64,000 nt of DNA from Brevibacterium ihuae. Its GTDB lineage: Bacteria; Actinomycetota; Actinomycetes; Actinomycetales; Brevibacteriaceae. The notes under the pieces were generated by a model that was not told the DNA's origin, did not search any database, and worked only from the letters and a program-made list of their open reading frames with translations. The position numbers were made by a program, and so were the translations under genes. Of this stretch, positions 43,410 to 51,935 are shown one piece after another; within the stretch, counting starts at the first letter, position 1; each line of letters starts with the position of its first letter. The DNA is taken from contig NZ_FXWZ01000003.1 in assembly GCF_900184225.1 (NCBI RefSeq), positions 933,684 to 997,683 on the forward strand, in the 5' to 3' direction.

Positions 43410-44294
43410 TCATTTCATCGCACCGGAGGTGAGGCCCTCGATCAGGTAGCGCTGCAGCAGTACCGCGATGGTGAACACCGGAACAACCGCCAACAGCGAC
43501 GAGGCGGCAATCCGCCCGAAGTCCTGCACCCGCTCGCTGAGCATTCCTGCCAGCAGGACCGGAACCGTCTGCACGTCCTCGCTCTGGGTGAGGAAGGTGG
43601 CGAACAGGAGCTCGTTGTAGTTGAGGATCGCCACGATCACCCCGACGGCGATGAGCGCAGGCACGAGCATCGGCGTGACGATCCGCAGCAGCAGCTGCCA
43701 TTCCCCCGCGCCGTCGAGCCGCCCGGCCTCCTCGATCTCGACAGGAAGGCGCCGGATGAACCCGTCCAGCAGCCAGATGGCCACCGGCACATTCATCAGC
43801 GCATACACCAGAATCAAGCCGGGCAGGCTGTTCGTCAGCCCGAGAACACGCAGCAGGGTGAGCAGCGGGATGATCGCCACGATCGGCGGCAGCAGCCACG
43901 GGCTGAGGATGAGCCCGCTCAGCAGCACTCCCCCGGTTCTGAACCGCGCCATCGCCCAGGCCCCGGGGAGAGCGAGCGCCAGCGTCAGCAGCGCTCCCGA
44001 GACGCTGGCGAGCAGCGAGTTGAGTACGCCGCGCGGCACTGCGGAATCCAACGCTCTCTTCCAGTTGCCCGCTGCGGGTTCGGTCGGAACGAGGATGCCT
44101 GCGGCGATCTGCCCCTGTGTCATGAAAGAGATCGACACGAGGTAGAGCAGCGGGACGAGCACGACGAGGACGCTGAGGATCACCCAACCGCCCCCGACCC
44201 ATGACTGCCAGCGGGCTGCTCCTGCCGAGCGCCGTCGGCGGCTCCGGCTGAAGAGAACCCCCTTCAGCCCGGCTTCCTGCACAGCCTCAGACAT
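43410..44294 (-). CDS. ABC importer permease 2 (MalG-like)
   Basis: A 294-residue permease with six helices. The cytoplasmic EAA loop reads EEAGRLDGAGEWQLLLRIVTPML near residue 195, the docking site for the ATPase. Its start overlaps the end of permease 1 by 8 bp. The family imports sugars, polyols and related organic solutes; the oxygenase genes nearby suggest an organosulfur or other small organic substrate here, which is inference. Confidence 0.9.
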   Translation of the reverse strand: MSEAVQEAGLKGVLFSRSRRRRSAGAARWQSWVGGGWVILSVLVVLVPLLYLVSISFMTQGQIAAGILVPTEPAAGNWKRALDSAVPRGVLNSLLASVSGALLTLALALPGAWAMARFRTGGVLLSGLILSPWLLPPIVAIIPLLTLLRVLGLTNSLPGLILVYALMNVPVAIWLLDGFIRRLPVEIEEAGRLDGAGEWQLLLRIVTPMLVPALIAVGVIVAILNYNELLFATFLTQSEDVQTVPVLLAGMLSERVQDFGRIAASSLLAVVPVFTIAVLLQRYLIEGLTSGAMK

Positions 44295-45249
44295 CGCGAA
44301 GCCTCCTGACGATCAGGAAGATGGGAAGCGTGACGACGGTGACCACGACTGCCAGCAGCAGCGTGACGGTGGCCGCCATGCCGACGTCGAAGCCGCGCAG
44401 CGCGGTTCGCCAGATCAGGTATGCGGGCACCAGAGTGGAGGAGCCCGGACCGCCAGAGGTCATGACGTAGACCAAGTCGAAGACCTTGAAGGCGAGAATG
44501 AGGCGGATGAGGAACGCGGCGGCGATCGTGCCCGCGATCGCGGGCAGGGTGATGTGGCGGAACAGGCGCAGGCCGGTGGCGCCGTCCAGTCGTGCCGCCT
44601 CGGTCACGTGCGGGTCCTGGCCGAGCAGTGCGGTGAACACCAGCAGCACGACGAGGGGTGTCCACTCCCAGACGTCGGCCAGAGCCACTCCGAAGACCGC
44701 CCACGTCGTATCGGACAGAACTGCGAACGTGCCCGACCACGGAGTGAAGTGCTGAACAAGGGTGTGGAGGAGGCCACCGGAAGGGCTGAAGATGAAGCTG
44801 AAGAGGATGCCGACCACCACCGGCGGGACGATCATCGGCAGCAGCAGCACGGTCCGCACGAATGCTCCCGCCCACAGCGAGCGCCACAGCGCTATAGCGG
44901 TCAATGTCCCGAGCACCGTGCTCGCAACAGCAACCCCGATGGCATAACCCGTGCCAAGGGCGAGCGAGGTGCGAACATCCGCAGAGGCGAGGGCTGCCTC
45001 GAAGTTCGCGGTGCCGACGAACTCCTGGAACGGTCGGCCCAGGCTCGACTCGGTGAAGGCCGCCGAGGCGATGAACACCAGGGGATACGCCGCCAGTACC
45101 ACCAGCACGAGCACGCTGGGGCTGACGAAGATCGCTCGATGCACGCGCGCGGGCACTCGGCGGCAGGGCCTGGACGACCTCTCACCAGCGGGTTCCGATG
45201 GGACGCCGGTGACCCGCGGCTCGGTGTGCGGGTGAAGATCAGTCGCCAA
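44287..45249 (-). CDS. ABC importer permease 1 (MalF-like)
   Basis: A permease of about 320 residues with six helices, beginning near VHRAIFVSPSVLVLVVLAAYP and carrying the EAA loop TEAARLDGATGLRLFRHITLPA. TTG 45249 is preferred because GGAGAGG lies just upstream and it overlaps the binding-protein stop by 11 bp; GTG 45156 is an alternative that still keeps all helices. The open frame further upstream runs through the binding-protein gene and is not coding. Confidence 0.87.
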   Translation of the reverse strand: MATDLHPHTEPRVTGVPSEPAGERSSRPCRRVPARVHRAIFVSPSVLVLVVLAAYPLVFIASAAFTESSLGRPFQEFVGTANFEAALASADVRTSLALGTGYAIGVAVASTVLGTLTAIALWRSLWAGAFVRTVLLLPMIVPPVVVGILFSFIFSPSGGLLHTLVQHFTPWSGTFAVLSDTTWAVFGVALADVWEWTPLVVLLVFTALLGQDPHVTEAARLDGATGLRLFRHITLPAIAGTIAAAFLIRLILAFKVFDLVYVMTSGGPGSSTLVPAYLIWRTALRGFDVGMAATVTLLLAVVVTVVTLPIFLIVRRLRDV

Positions 45250-46576
45250 GGAGCCTCTCCCACTCTGCCTGGACACCATCAAGGGTCTCCTGGGCCGAGC
45301 CTCGCTGACCCGACAGGTGAGCGGCGATCTCATCGGTGAGGATCTGTGCGGCCTCAGTGGCGTTCTCACCTGTGGGCCATGCCAATGCCCCGTCGAGCGT
45401 CGACCTGTTGACCTCCTGGAGCTCGGGGAATTCTTCGCCATAGGTCGTGTCCTCCAGAGAGGAGACTCGATTCGGATCGATCCCGGTGGGCGGCAGCGCC
45501 GTGAGGAGTTCGGAGTTGACCTCGGAGGATGCCGCCCACTGGATGAACTGCTGGGCGAGGTCGGTCTTCTCGGAATTGCCCGCCACCACCCAGCTGAAGC
45601 CCGCCACGAGCGAGGCGCGCGGCTTCTCTCCCTCGGCTCCGCGGGGCAGGTACGTCACACCCCACTTGTCGACCACCTCGGAGCCGGATTCGGGATCCTG
45701 CGACCGCACGCCCAGGTCTGTCCAGTTCTCGATGAAGGCGACCTTGCCGGCGAACCACGCCGAGTTGCCGGCACCGAAGTCCGTCTCCGCCGGGGTGGGC
45801 AGAGCGTCGTCCCAGGTCTCCTCCAACGCCTCCAGGGCGGACACGGCTTCTGCCGAGTTGATGGCGGGGGCACCGGAATCGTCGAGGAATTCGCCTCCGA
45901 AGCCGGCCAGGCGGTTGGCGAAGCTCGCCCCGAGGATGAGCGGCGACTGCTCGCCGAAGACGGCAGCCCCGTAGACTCCCTCGTCCCCCTCGTTCTCCGT
46001 GATGGTCTGAACCTGCTCGGCGTACTCGTCCCACGTGGCAGGAGGCGCATCGAAGCCGTTCCGCTCGAGGATCTCCGTGTTGTAGAAGAGCGCGTGGATG
46101 TCCCCGTCGAAGGGCACCCCGTAGATCTCCTCGCCGACGTGGGCATACGGCTGCCAGATGGACGGGATGAAGTCGTCGACGTCGAGGTCCGGCGATCCCT
46201 CGACGAACTCCGTGAGCGGTTGGATGCTGCCGTCAGCGGCAAGGTCGCCCAGCGAGACGTACCACGGAGCCGACACATCGTAGACGTTCGCTCCGGACTG
46301 CTGATCGAGGGTGAGCGTCGAGGCGATCTCGTCGTAGGGGACGGTGGTGACGTTGATCGTCACGCCGGTCTCCTTCTCGAAGCTCTCGGCCAACCAGGCA
46401 CCCGCGCCCTCGTGGGAGGCATTGAGGAGGAGGTTGAGCTCCTCGCCCTCGTATTCGCCCGCGAAGGCATCACCCTCGGCGGCGCTGGCGCTGCCGCACG
46501 CGGAGAGCGTCAGCGCGGCCACGACGCCGGCGGCGAGGAATTTCAGGCGGCCGGGGGCCGATCGTGTGCTGCTCAT
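45239..46576 (-). CDS. ABC importer substrate-binding lipoprotein (UgpB/MalE-like)
   Basis: A 445-residue extracytoplasmic binding protein: signal peptide, lipobox LSACGS at about residues 24-29, then two lobes of the SBP_bac_1 type (LNLLLNASHEGAGAWLAESFEKE, YGVPFDGDIHALFYNTEIL, WTDLGV region). It is first of the importer genes and followed by two permeases; the ATPase is divergent at 51936. The size and fold suit carbohydrates, but this branch also serves sulfonates, peptides and phosphonates. Confidence 0.88.
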   Translation of the reverse strand: MSSTRSAPGRLKFLAAGVVAALTLSACGSASAAEGDAFAGEYEGEELNLLLNASHEGAGAWLAESFEKETGVTINVTTVPYDEIASTLTLDQQSGANVYDVSAPWYVSLGDLAADGSIQPLTEFVEGSPDLDVDDFIPSIWQPYAHVGEEIYGVPFDGDIHALFYNTEILERNGFDAPPATWDEYAEQVQTITENEGDEGVYGAAVFGEQSPLILGASFANRLAGFGGEFLDDSGAPAINSAEAVSALEALEETWDDALPTPAETDFGAGNSAWFAGKVAFIENWTDLGVRSQDPESGSEVVDKWGVTYLPRGAEGEKPRASLVAGFSWVVAGNSEKTDLAQQFIQWAASSEVNSELLTALPPTGIDPNRVSSLEDTTYGEEFPELQEVNRSTLDGALAWPTGENATEAAQILTDEIAAHLSGQRGSAQETLDGVQAEWERLLGD

Positions 46577-46601
46577 GGGGCATGTCCTTTCGTCGGGTGC
46601 G

Positions 46602-48056
46602 TCAGAGTCCTCGGCCTGCGAGGAGCTGCTGCTTCGGGGTTTCGGTGGAAGTCGCGCTGAGGTGGCCGAAGGCGCCTCGGTAGGCAGCCGCCGGATGGGA
46701 GTCGGGAAGCCGGTCGGCCCCCGTCACACGCGCGCGCAGGCTCGTCGGGCGGCGGGTCTGCTCCTCCTCCGCGGTGCGGGCGAGTCCACGGCTGCGCAGA
46801 ACGGGCAGGACGTGATCGATGAACTCGTCGTAGCTGCCCGGGATCGTCGAGTTGATGACATTGATCCCATCGATCCCCGCGTCCTGCCAGGCTTCGAGCT
46901 CATCGGCGATCTGATCGGGCGTGCCGACGATCCTGGTCGCATGGGCACGGAAGTGGGCGAGGTCGCGCAGGGTGACGCGCCCGTTGGGTGCCATCGCTCT
47001 GAGCTCCGAGAGGTGTCCCTGGGCACCCTCGGTGTGCTCGAGATCATCCAGCGGGGCGTCGATCGGCAGGTGACCCACGTCGACCCCCAGGCTGCCCGCG
47101 GTGTGCGCGATGAGGGCGTGGATGTCGAGCGAGTTGTCGAGGTCCTCCGCCCGAGCCCTCGCCTCGGCTTCCGTCGAACCGACCACGAAGGAGAGTCCCT
47201 GGATGAACTTGACGTCCTCGGGCCGGCGCCCGGCCCGTGCGGCACGCTCCCTGACGTCCTTCGCATGTGCAGCCGCGATGTCGCGCCGCGGCGCCATGGA
47301 GAAGGTGGCCTCGGCATGTCGGGCAGCGACGTCCCGACCGCGGGACGAGGACCCAGCCTGGAACAGGAACGGCGTGCGCTGCGGCGAGGGCGCCGAGAGA
47401 TGAGGGCCCTCGACCCGGTAGCGGGCGCCAGTGTGCTCGATCTTGGCCACCTTGTCCGGATCCCCGTGCAGGCCGCGTCCTCGGTCGTGCTCCAGGTGCT
47501 TGTCCTGCACCAGCGCACCGTCCTCCCACGAGCCCTCCCAGAGCTTGTAGCAGACCTCGAGGTACTCCTCCGCCCAGTCGTAGCGGTCGTCGTGCTCGGC
47601 CAGTCCGTCGCTCCCGAAGTTCCGGTGGGCGTTCTCCGAGGCGCTCGTCACCACATTCCAGCCCACGCGCCCTCCGGAGAGGTGGTCGAGGGTGGAGAGC
47701 TGGCGGGCGAAGGCGAAGGGGTGCGCCTGGATGACTGACGAAGTGAGCGCCAGTCCGATCCGATCGGTCACCGCCGCGAGCGCGGAGATGAGCACGAGAG
47801 GGTCGTTCGCCGGGATCTGCAGCCCCCGGCGAACATGAGACGCCCATCCGCCCTCGTGGTCGCCGTAGAGCCCGACGACATCAGCGAAGAAGGCGATATC
47901 GAATCCGGAGCTCTCGAGCCGCTGCACGAGCGACACCCAGTGCTGCAGCTCGTTGAACCGATGCTGCTGCGCCTCGGGACGGCGCCACGCGCCGCCGATG
48001 ATGTGGCTCGTGGTGTTCATGAGAAAGGCGGAGAGAATGAGGGGGGAGCGGGACAC
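46602..48056 (-). CDS. LLM-class flavin-dependent monooxygenase (NtaA/SnaA/DszA family)
   Basis: A 484-residue FMNH2-dependent monooxygenase with a TIM-barrel fold. Diagnostic segments are AFFADVVGLYGDHEGG, GGRVGWNVVTSASENAHRNFG, YDWAEEYLEVCYKLWEGSW and FLFQAGSSSRGRDVAARHAE, characteristic of the NtaA/SnaA/DszA group that oxidises sulfones, EDTA-like amines or pristinamycin. GTG 48056 is preferred, with CTGGAGG eight bases upstream; ATG 48020 is an alternative. It needs a separate flavin reductase, not seen here. Alongside two DszC-like proteins a sulfone-cleaving role is plausible. Confidence 0.9.
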   Translation of the reverse strand: MSRSPLILSAFLMNTTSHIIGGAWRRPEAQQHRFNELQHWVSLVQRLESSGFDIAFFADVVGLYGDHEGGWASHVRRGLQIPANDPLVLISALAAVTDRIGLALTSSVIQAHPFAFARQLSTLDHLSGGRVGWNVVTSASENAHRNFGSDGLAEHDDRYDWAEEYLEVCYKLWEGSWEDGALVQDKHLEHDRGRGLHGDPDKVAKIEHTGARYRVEGPHLSAPSPQRTPFLFQAGSSSRGRDVAARHAEATFSMAPRRDIAAAHAKDVRERAARAGRRPEDVKFIQGLSFVVGSTEAEARARAEDLDNSLDIHALIAHTAGSLGVDVGHLPIDAPLDDLEHTEGAQGHLSELRAMAPNGRVTLRDLAHFRAHATRIVGTPDQIADELEAWQDAGIDGINVINSTIPGSYDEFIDHVLPVLRSRGLARTAEEEQTRRPTSLRARVTGADRLPDSHPAAAYRGAFGHLSATSTETPKQQLLAGRGL

Positions 48057-48121
48057 GTCGGACCTCCAGGGGGTCAGGAATGCGGTCGGCGGGCCGGCGG
48101 CCTGCCGTAGCGTAGTGGGAA

Positions 48122-49192
48122 TCACAGGTCCGAGGAGACCGACCAGATGTTGATGCCGGCCTCGCCCCGGGTGATCTCGTCGATCTCGGCGAGCTCCTCG
48201 CTGCTGAAGGACGTCGAGGACAGCGCTCCGAGGTTCTCGTCGAGCTGCGCAGTGGATGAGGCCCCCAGCAGTACGGAGGTCACTCCACCGTCGCGGAGCA
48301 GCCAGGCGATCGCGAGCTGGGCCAGAGTCTGCCCACGCCGCCGAGCGACCTCAGCGAGTCTGCGCAGGCGGTCGAGATTGTCCTCGCTGAGGTGGTGAGC
48401 GGGCAGCGAGGTGCGCCCCCCGGCAGGCTCGGCATGGGGGTCCTTCAGGTACTTGTCCGTGAGCAGCCCCTGCGCCAGAGGGGTGAAGGCGATCGACCCG
48501 AGTCCCGTCTCTTCGAGGACGTCGAGCAACCCGTCCTCGACCCAGCGGTTGAGCATCGAGTAGGCCGGCTGGTGGATGGTCAGCGGTGTTCCGAGCTCGG
48601 CTGCGATAGCCGCGGCTTGGGCAGTTCGCTCCGCCGAGTACGAGGAGATCCCGACATAGCGCGCCTTTCCGGAGCGCACAGCGGCGTCGAGAGCGCCGAT
48701 CGTCTCCTCCAGCGGAGTCTCCGGGTCCACCCGGTGGGAGTAGAAGATGTCCACGTGATCGAGTCCGAGGCGGTGCAGCGACTCGTCCAGGCTGGACAGC
48801 AGGTAGCCGCGCGAGCCGAAATTCCCGTAGGGCCCGCGCCACTGGTCCCAGCCGGCCTTCGAGGAGATGATGAGCTCGTCTCGGTAGGGTCTAAGATCCT
48901 TCGCCAGGACGCGTCCGAAGTTCTCCTCCGCCGCGCCGGCGGGCGGCCCGTAGTTGTTGGCGAGATCGAAGTGCGTGATCCCGGAGTCGAAGGCGTGCCG
49001 GATGATGTCGCGCTGCGTCTGGAACGGGGTCGTGTCACCGAAGTTCCACCACAGGCCCAGAGAGATGGGCGGCAGGAGCAGCCCGCTGCGTCCGACCCGA
49101 CGGTACCCGAAGCGGGAGTACCGATCGTCGGCGGCTGCATACGGGGTGTGGGTCTCGGTGCCCCAGGCGGAAACGTCGACTGTCTGCGTCAT
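48122..49192 (-). CDS. Aldo/keto reductase (YghZ/Kv-beta type)
   Basis: A 356-residue NADP(H)-dependent aldo/keto reductase with a TIM barrel. The catalytic tetrad is visible: D and Y in FDLANNYGPPAG, K in ISSKAGW and H in FYSHRVDP. The cofactor region is near SSTAQLDENLGAL. The YghZ subgroup reduces glyceraldehyde 3-phosphate and methylglyoxal; here it may reduce an aldehyde released by the monooxygenases. It is co-oriented with neighbours, 16 bp downstream of the DszC-like gene. Confidence 0.9.
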   Translation of the reverse strand: MTQTVDVSAWGTETHTPYAAADDRYSRFGYRRVGRSGLLLPPISLGLWWNFGDTTPFQTQRDIIRHAFDSGITHFDLANNYGPPAGAAEENFGRVLAKDLRPYRDELIISSKAGWDQWRGPYGNFGSRGYLLSSLDESLHRLGLDHVDIFYSHRVDPETPLEETIGALDAAVRSGKARYVGISSYSAERTAQAAAIAAELGTPLTIHQPAYSMLNRWVEDGLLDVLEETGLGSIAFTPLAQGLLTDKYLKDPHAEPAGGRTSLPAHHLSEDNLDRLRRLAEVARRRGQTLAQLAIAWLLRDGGVTSVLLGASSTAQLDENLGALSSTSFSSEELAEIDEITRGEAGINIWSVSSDL

Positions 49193-49208
49193 ATGTGCTC
49201 CTTCGTGG

Positions 49209-50435
49209 TCAGGTGTAGAGCGAGAGTGGCTGGAACTCGCCGTTGAGGTAGTGAGCGCCCACCTCGAGCTTCTTGTAGTCGACCGGGTCGTGCAGCGAGT
49301 GCGTGCGGATGTTGCGCCAGAAGAGATCGAACCCGATCGACGAGGCGGTGCTCGAGGTGCCGGTGGCCTCGAATATCCGGTTCGTCAGGTCCGTGGCGAC
49401 ATCGGAGGAGACGACCTTGAGTTCAGCGATCTCGATCGCCAGTTCACCACGCTGCTCGGAGGTCACCTCCCGGCCCAGGCCGATGACCTCGTCGAATCGT
49501 CGATTGACCCTGTCCGCCAGGGCGGAGACCGCGGCTGTGCGCGACTTGAGCTCTCCGTAGAGCCGCTGGACGAAAGGGTCGTGCCGGTACTGCTCCGCCG
49601 AGGACAGGAACCACGCGTTGGGCCGCTTGTTGGTGAGACTGCGCCCGGTTTCCAGCGCTCCCTCCGCGATGCCCAGATAAAGGTTGCCGAAAGCCAGCTG
49701 GATGCCCGGGGTGACGAGCGTGGAGAACGGCTCCTCCCCGAGGAAGCCGAGGAAGTCGGATTCCTCAACCCGCACATCGTGGTAGATGACGGTGTTCGAC
49801 GACGAGAGCCGCTGGCCGAGGAAGTCCCAGTCGTCCACGTACTCCACACCGTCCCGGTCGTGATCCAGGACAAGGGCCCCGACCTCCCCGGCTCTCGGCC
49901 CTTCGGAGACGGTGGCGTTGACGAGGAGAACATCGCCGACCGCCGAACCCGTCGAATACCTCTTCTTCCCTGTCAGGCGATATCCGTTCGCCTCCGGGAC
50001 CAGGACGAGATCGGGATCGGTCGGGTTGACCGAATCGCCCCAGATCCACCTGCCCTCGATCGTCGTCCGGTGCCACCGCTCACGGTCGGCGGGGTTCGCG
50101 ATGTTGAAGACGACGTTGGCTGCGTTGATGTAGTGGTAGGCCAGGACCTGGGCGATCGAGGCGTCGGCGCGCGCGAGAACCCGCACGACGAGGAACGCCG
50201 TCTCCCAGTGGGCACCTCCCCCACCGAACTCCTTGGGCTCCAGCAGGGTCACCAGCCCGGACTCCTTGAGCAGGTGAACCTCCGAATGCGGGGTCCGGTT
50301 GGCACGGTCGCGGGCGACAGCGTCAGCAGCGAGGGTGTGCGCCACGTCCTCGGCGACAGCGGTCCACGCGGCGATCTCCTCCGCAGAGGCCGCTCCGCTC
50401 CAGTGCGAGCGCTGGGCGATAGTGTGCTCTGTCAT
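49209..50435 (-). CDS. DszC/SfnB-like flavin monooxygenase, acyl-CoA dehydrogenase fold (1)
   Basis: A 408-residue protein with the acyl-CoA dehydrogenase fold but the hallmarks of the DszC/SfnB branch: AYHYINAANVVFNI in place of a CoA-contact loop, KKRYSTGSAVGDVLLVN, and HDPVDYKKLEVGAHYLNGEFQPLSLYT at the C-terminus with no catalytic-base glutamate motif. Such enzymes use FMNH2 to oxygenate sulfides or sulfoxides. ATGA overlap with the second copy upstream suggests joint function. Confidence 0.87.
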   Translation of the reverse strand: MTEHTIAQRSHWSGAASAEEIAAWTAVAEDVAHTLAADAVARDRANRTPHSEVHLLKESGLVTLLEPKEFGGGGAHWETAFLVVRVLARADASIAQVLAYHYINAANVVFNIANPADRERWHRTTIEGRWIWGDSVNPTDPDLVLVPEANGYRLTGKKRYSTGSAVGDVLLVNATVSEGPRAGEVGALVLDHDRDGVEYVDDWDFLGQRLSSSNTVIYHDVRVEESDFLGFLGEEPFSTLVTPGIQLAFGNLYLGIAEGALETGRSLTNKRPNAWFLSSAEQYRHDPFVQRLYGELKSRTAAVSALADRVNRRFDEVIGLGREVTSEQRGELAIEIAELKVVSSDVATDLTNRIFEATGTSSTASSIGFDLFWRNIRTHSLHDPVDYKKLEVGAHYLNGEFQPLSLYT

Positions 50436-51634
50436 TTCGATGCTCCTTCAGGTACGCCCACACTCCAGAGGCGGACAGGATCCGTGCCGCTGACGCGATG
50501 GTCACCGGCTATGCGTGCTTTGTAGACCCAGGGGTTGTGGCTGGTCACAGTGCGCGCGTTGCGCCAGTGACGATCCAGCGCCTTCGCACCGTCGACACCG
50601 GATGCGCCGAGCGCGTCGAAAATCCGCGTCACAGCTTCCAACACCGGCCTGTGCAGGGCCACCTGTGCCCGCGCCGTCGCCAGTTCGGCGGCGTTCGCCG
50701 CTGCGATCTGCGCTGCTTCATCAGCACCGCGTGCAGCGAAGGCGGCGTCGAGCGCGCGTGCGGTCTCCAGCACCTGTGCCCGCGCCAGAGCTGCGGTTGC
50801 GTCCACCTCACCGACCGCCTGCAGGAGCTGCGGGTCGGAGGCGGGTGAGGTCGAGTTGGCATGTGTGTAGGTCCGCCTCCTGGTCAGCAGCGATTCGGCG
50901 ACATCTCGCGCGGCTGCCTCGGCGATGCCGGCGAGCACGATGAGGAGGACATGCTGGTACAGCGCAGTCTGGTAGGGGAAGCGGTCCGCGAGCAGGCGCA
51001 CCTCGTACTCGGCGACCTCCGCGTCGGTGAGGGTGGCGGTGCCGGACCCGGTGGTCCGCTGACCGAAGCCCGTCCAGTCATCCTCGATGTGGACTCCAGG
51101 CTGATTCCTTCGCACCAGCACTGCGAGCTCGTTGCCGTTCTCGTCCCTCGCGGTGACGTCGAGCCAATCGGCGAAGATCGACCCGGTCGTGTAGTACTTC
51201 ACGCCATTGACCACCGGCCCCTCCGGCCCCTGGGATACGATCGTGCCGGAGCGGTTGTAGCCGCCTGAACCCGGTTCCGTCCAGGCATTTCCGGCGATCT
51301 CTCCCGTCCGGAAGCGCTCCAGCCAGCTCGCGGCAGCCTCGCCATCGACGCCCCGCCAGAGAACTTCTTCCTGGACCGCCAGATGTCCGCGCAGCGCCTG
51401 CGGAATGTTGCTGTCCTGGGCAGCGAGCTCCAGCAGCACTTCGGTGGTGTGGACCCAATCGAGTCCGAACCCTCCGAAGGCCGCAGGGATTCGCAGACGT
51501 CCGATCCCCTCGTCCGCGAGCGAGCGGATCACGTCGACGGGCAGGGCGCGCTCGACCTCTCGTCCACGGGCGCTCTCACCGGCGCGCCTGATGGCGCCGG
51601 CGAGCGACTCGGGCACAGGCAGGGATGCAGCCAC
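50432..51634 (-). CDS. SfnB-like sulfur-acquisition flavoprotein, acyl-CoA dehydrogenase fold (2)
   Basis: A 400-residue relative of the preceding protein (FGGFGLDWVHTTEVLLELA, NGVKYYTTGSIFADWLDV, TSHNPWVYKARIAGDHRV). It is closest to SfnB-type oxidoreductases used for dimethylsulfone and alkanesulfonate acquisition. It is the first gene of the minus-strand operon reaching to permease 2. Expression under sulfur limitation is expected from the family, but no regulator gene is present in the window. Confidence 0.86.
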   Translation of the reverse strand: MAASLPVPESLAGAIRRAGESARGREVERALPVDVIRSLADEGIGRLRIPAAFGGFGLDWVHTTEVLLELAAQDSNIPQALRGHLAVQEEVLWRGVDGEAAASWLERFRTGEIAGNAWTEPGSGGYNRSGTIVSQGPEGPVVNGVKYYTTGSIFADWLDVTARDENGNELAVLVRRNQPGVHIEDDWTGFGQRTTGSGTATLTDAEVAEYEVRLLADRFPYQTALYQHVLLIVLAGIAEAAARDVAESLLTRRRTYTHANSTSPASDPQLLQAVGEVDATAALARAQVLETARALDAAFAARGADEAAQIAAANAAELATARAQVALHRPVLEAVTRIFDALGASGVDGAKALDRHWRNARTVTSHNPWVYKARIAGDHRVSGTDPVRLWSVGVPEGASK

Positions 51635-51935
51635 TCGTCCTCCTCGCTGGGGATGAGCACCTCGAGCAGGCGGAAGTGCTCACGGTGCCGCGACGTCGTA
51701 GAGCCAGATCTCTCGGTCGCTCGGGCAGGTTTCGGATTCACTATGGGGCTGCTTCTCCATGGTCGTTATGAGAATCGTCACGCCGCGTCACGCCGCGTCA
51801 TGCAGGCACATGAAATTTGGAATCGCCCGGCACGCGCCGCTTAAGTTGAGTGTCGGCCGCGACGTTCTATCTCATCCGACCTGCGGTGATACTCGGAATC
51901 TCGGCTTCGACTCGACTCATGGGAAAGGGGATGTG
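51635..51935. promoter_or_regulatory. Divergent control region of the organosulfur-type cluster
   Basis: This 301-bp region separates the minus-strand operon from the ABC ATPase gene. It contains a run of 10-bp direct repeats (51777-51806) and AT-richer sequence near 51810-51900. No small gene was accepted. It should hold both promoters and any shared regulator site. Confidence 0.55.
51777..51806. repeat. Tandem 10-bp direct repeats in the divergent promoter region
   Basis: GTCACGCCGC is repeated, followed by a third partial unit GTCATGCAGG, so the phase equals one helical turn. Repeats spaced by 10 bp put equivalent bases on one face of the helix and are a common form of activator site. The binding protein is unknown. 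Confidence 0.6.

Noticed and set aside
46344-47738. A plus-strand 464-codon frame opposite the LLM monooxygenase
   Set aside because: The minus-strand monooxygenase has full family motifs. The opposite frame is a composition artefact.
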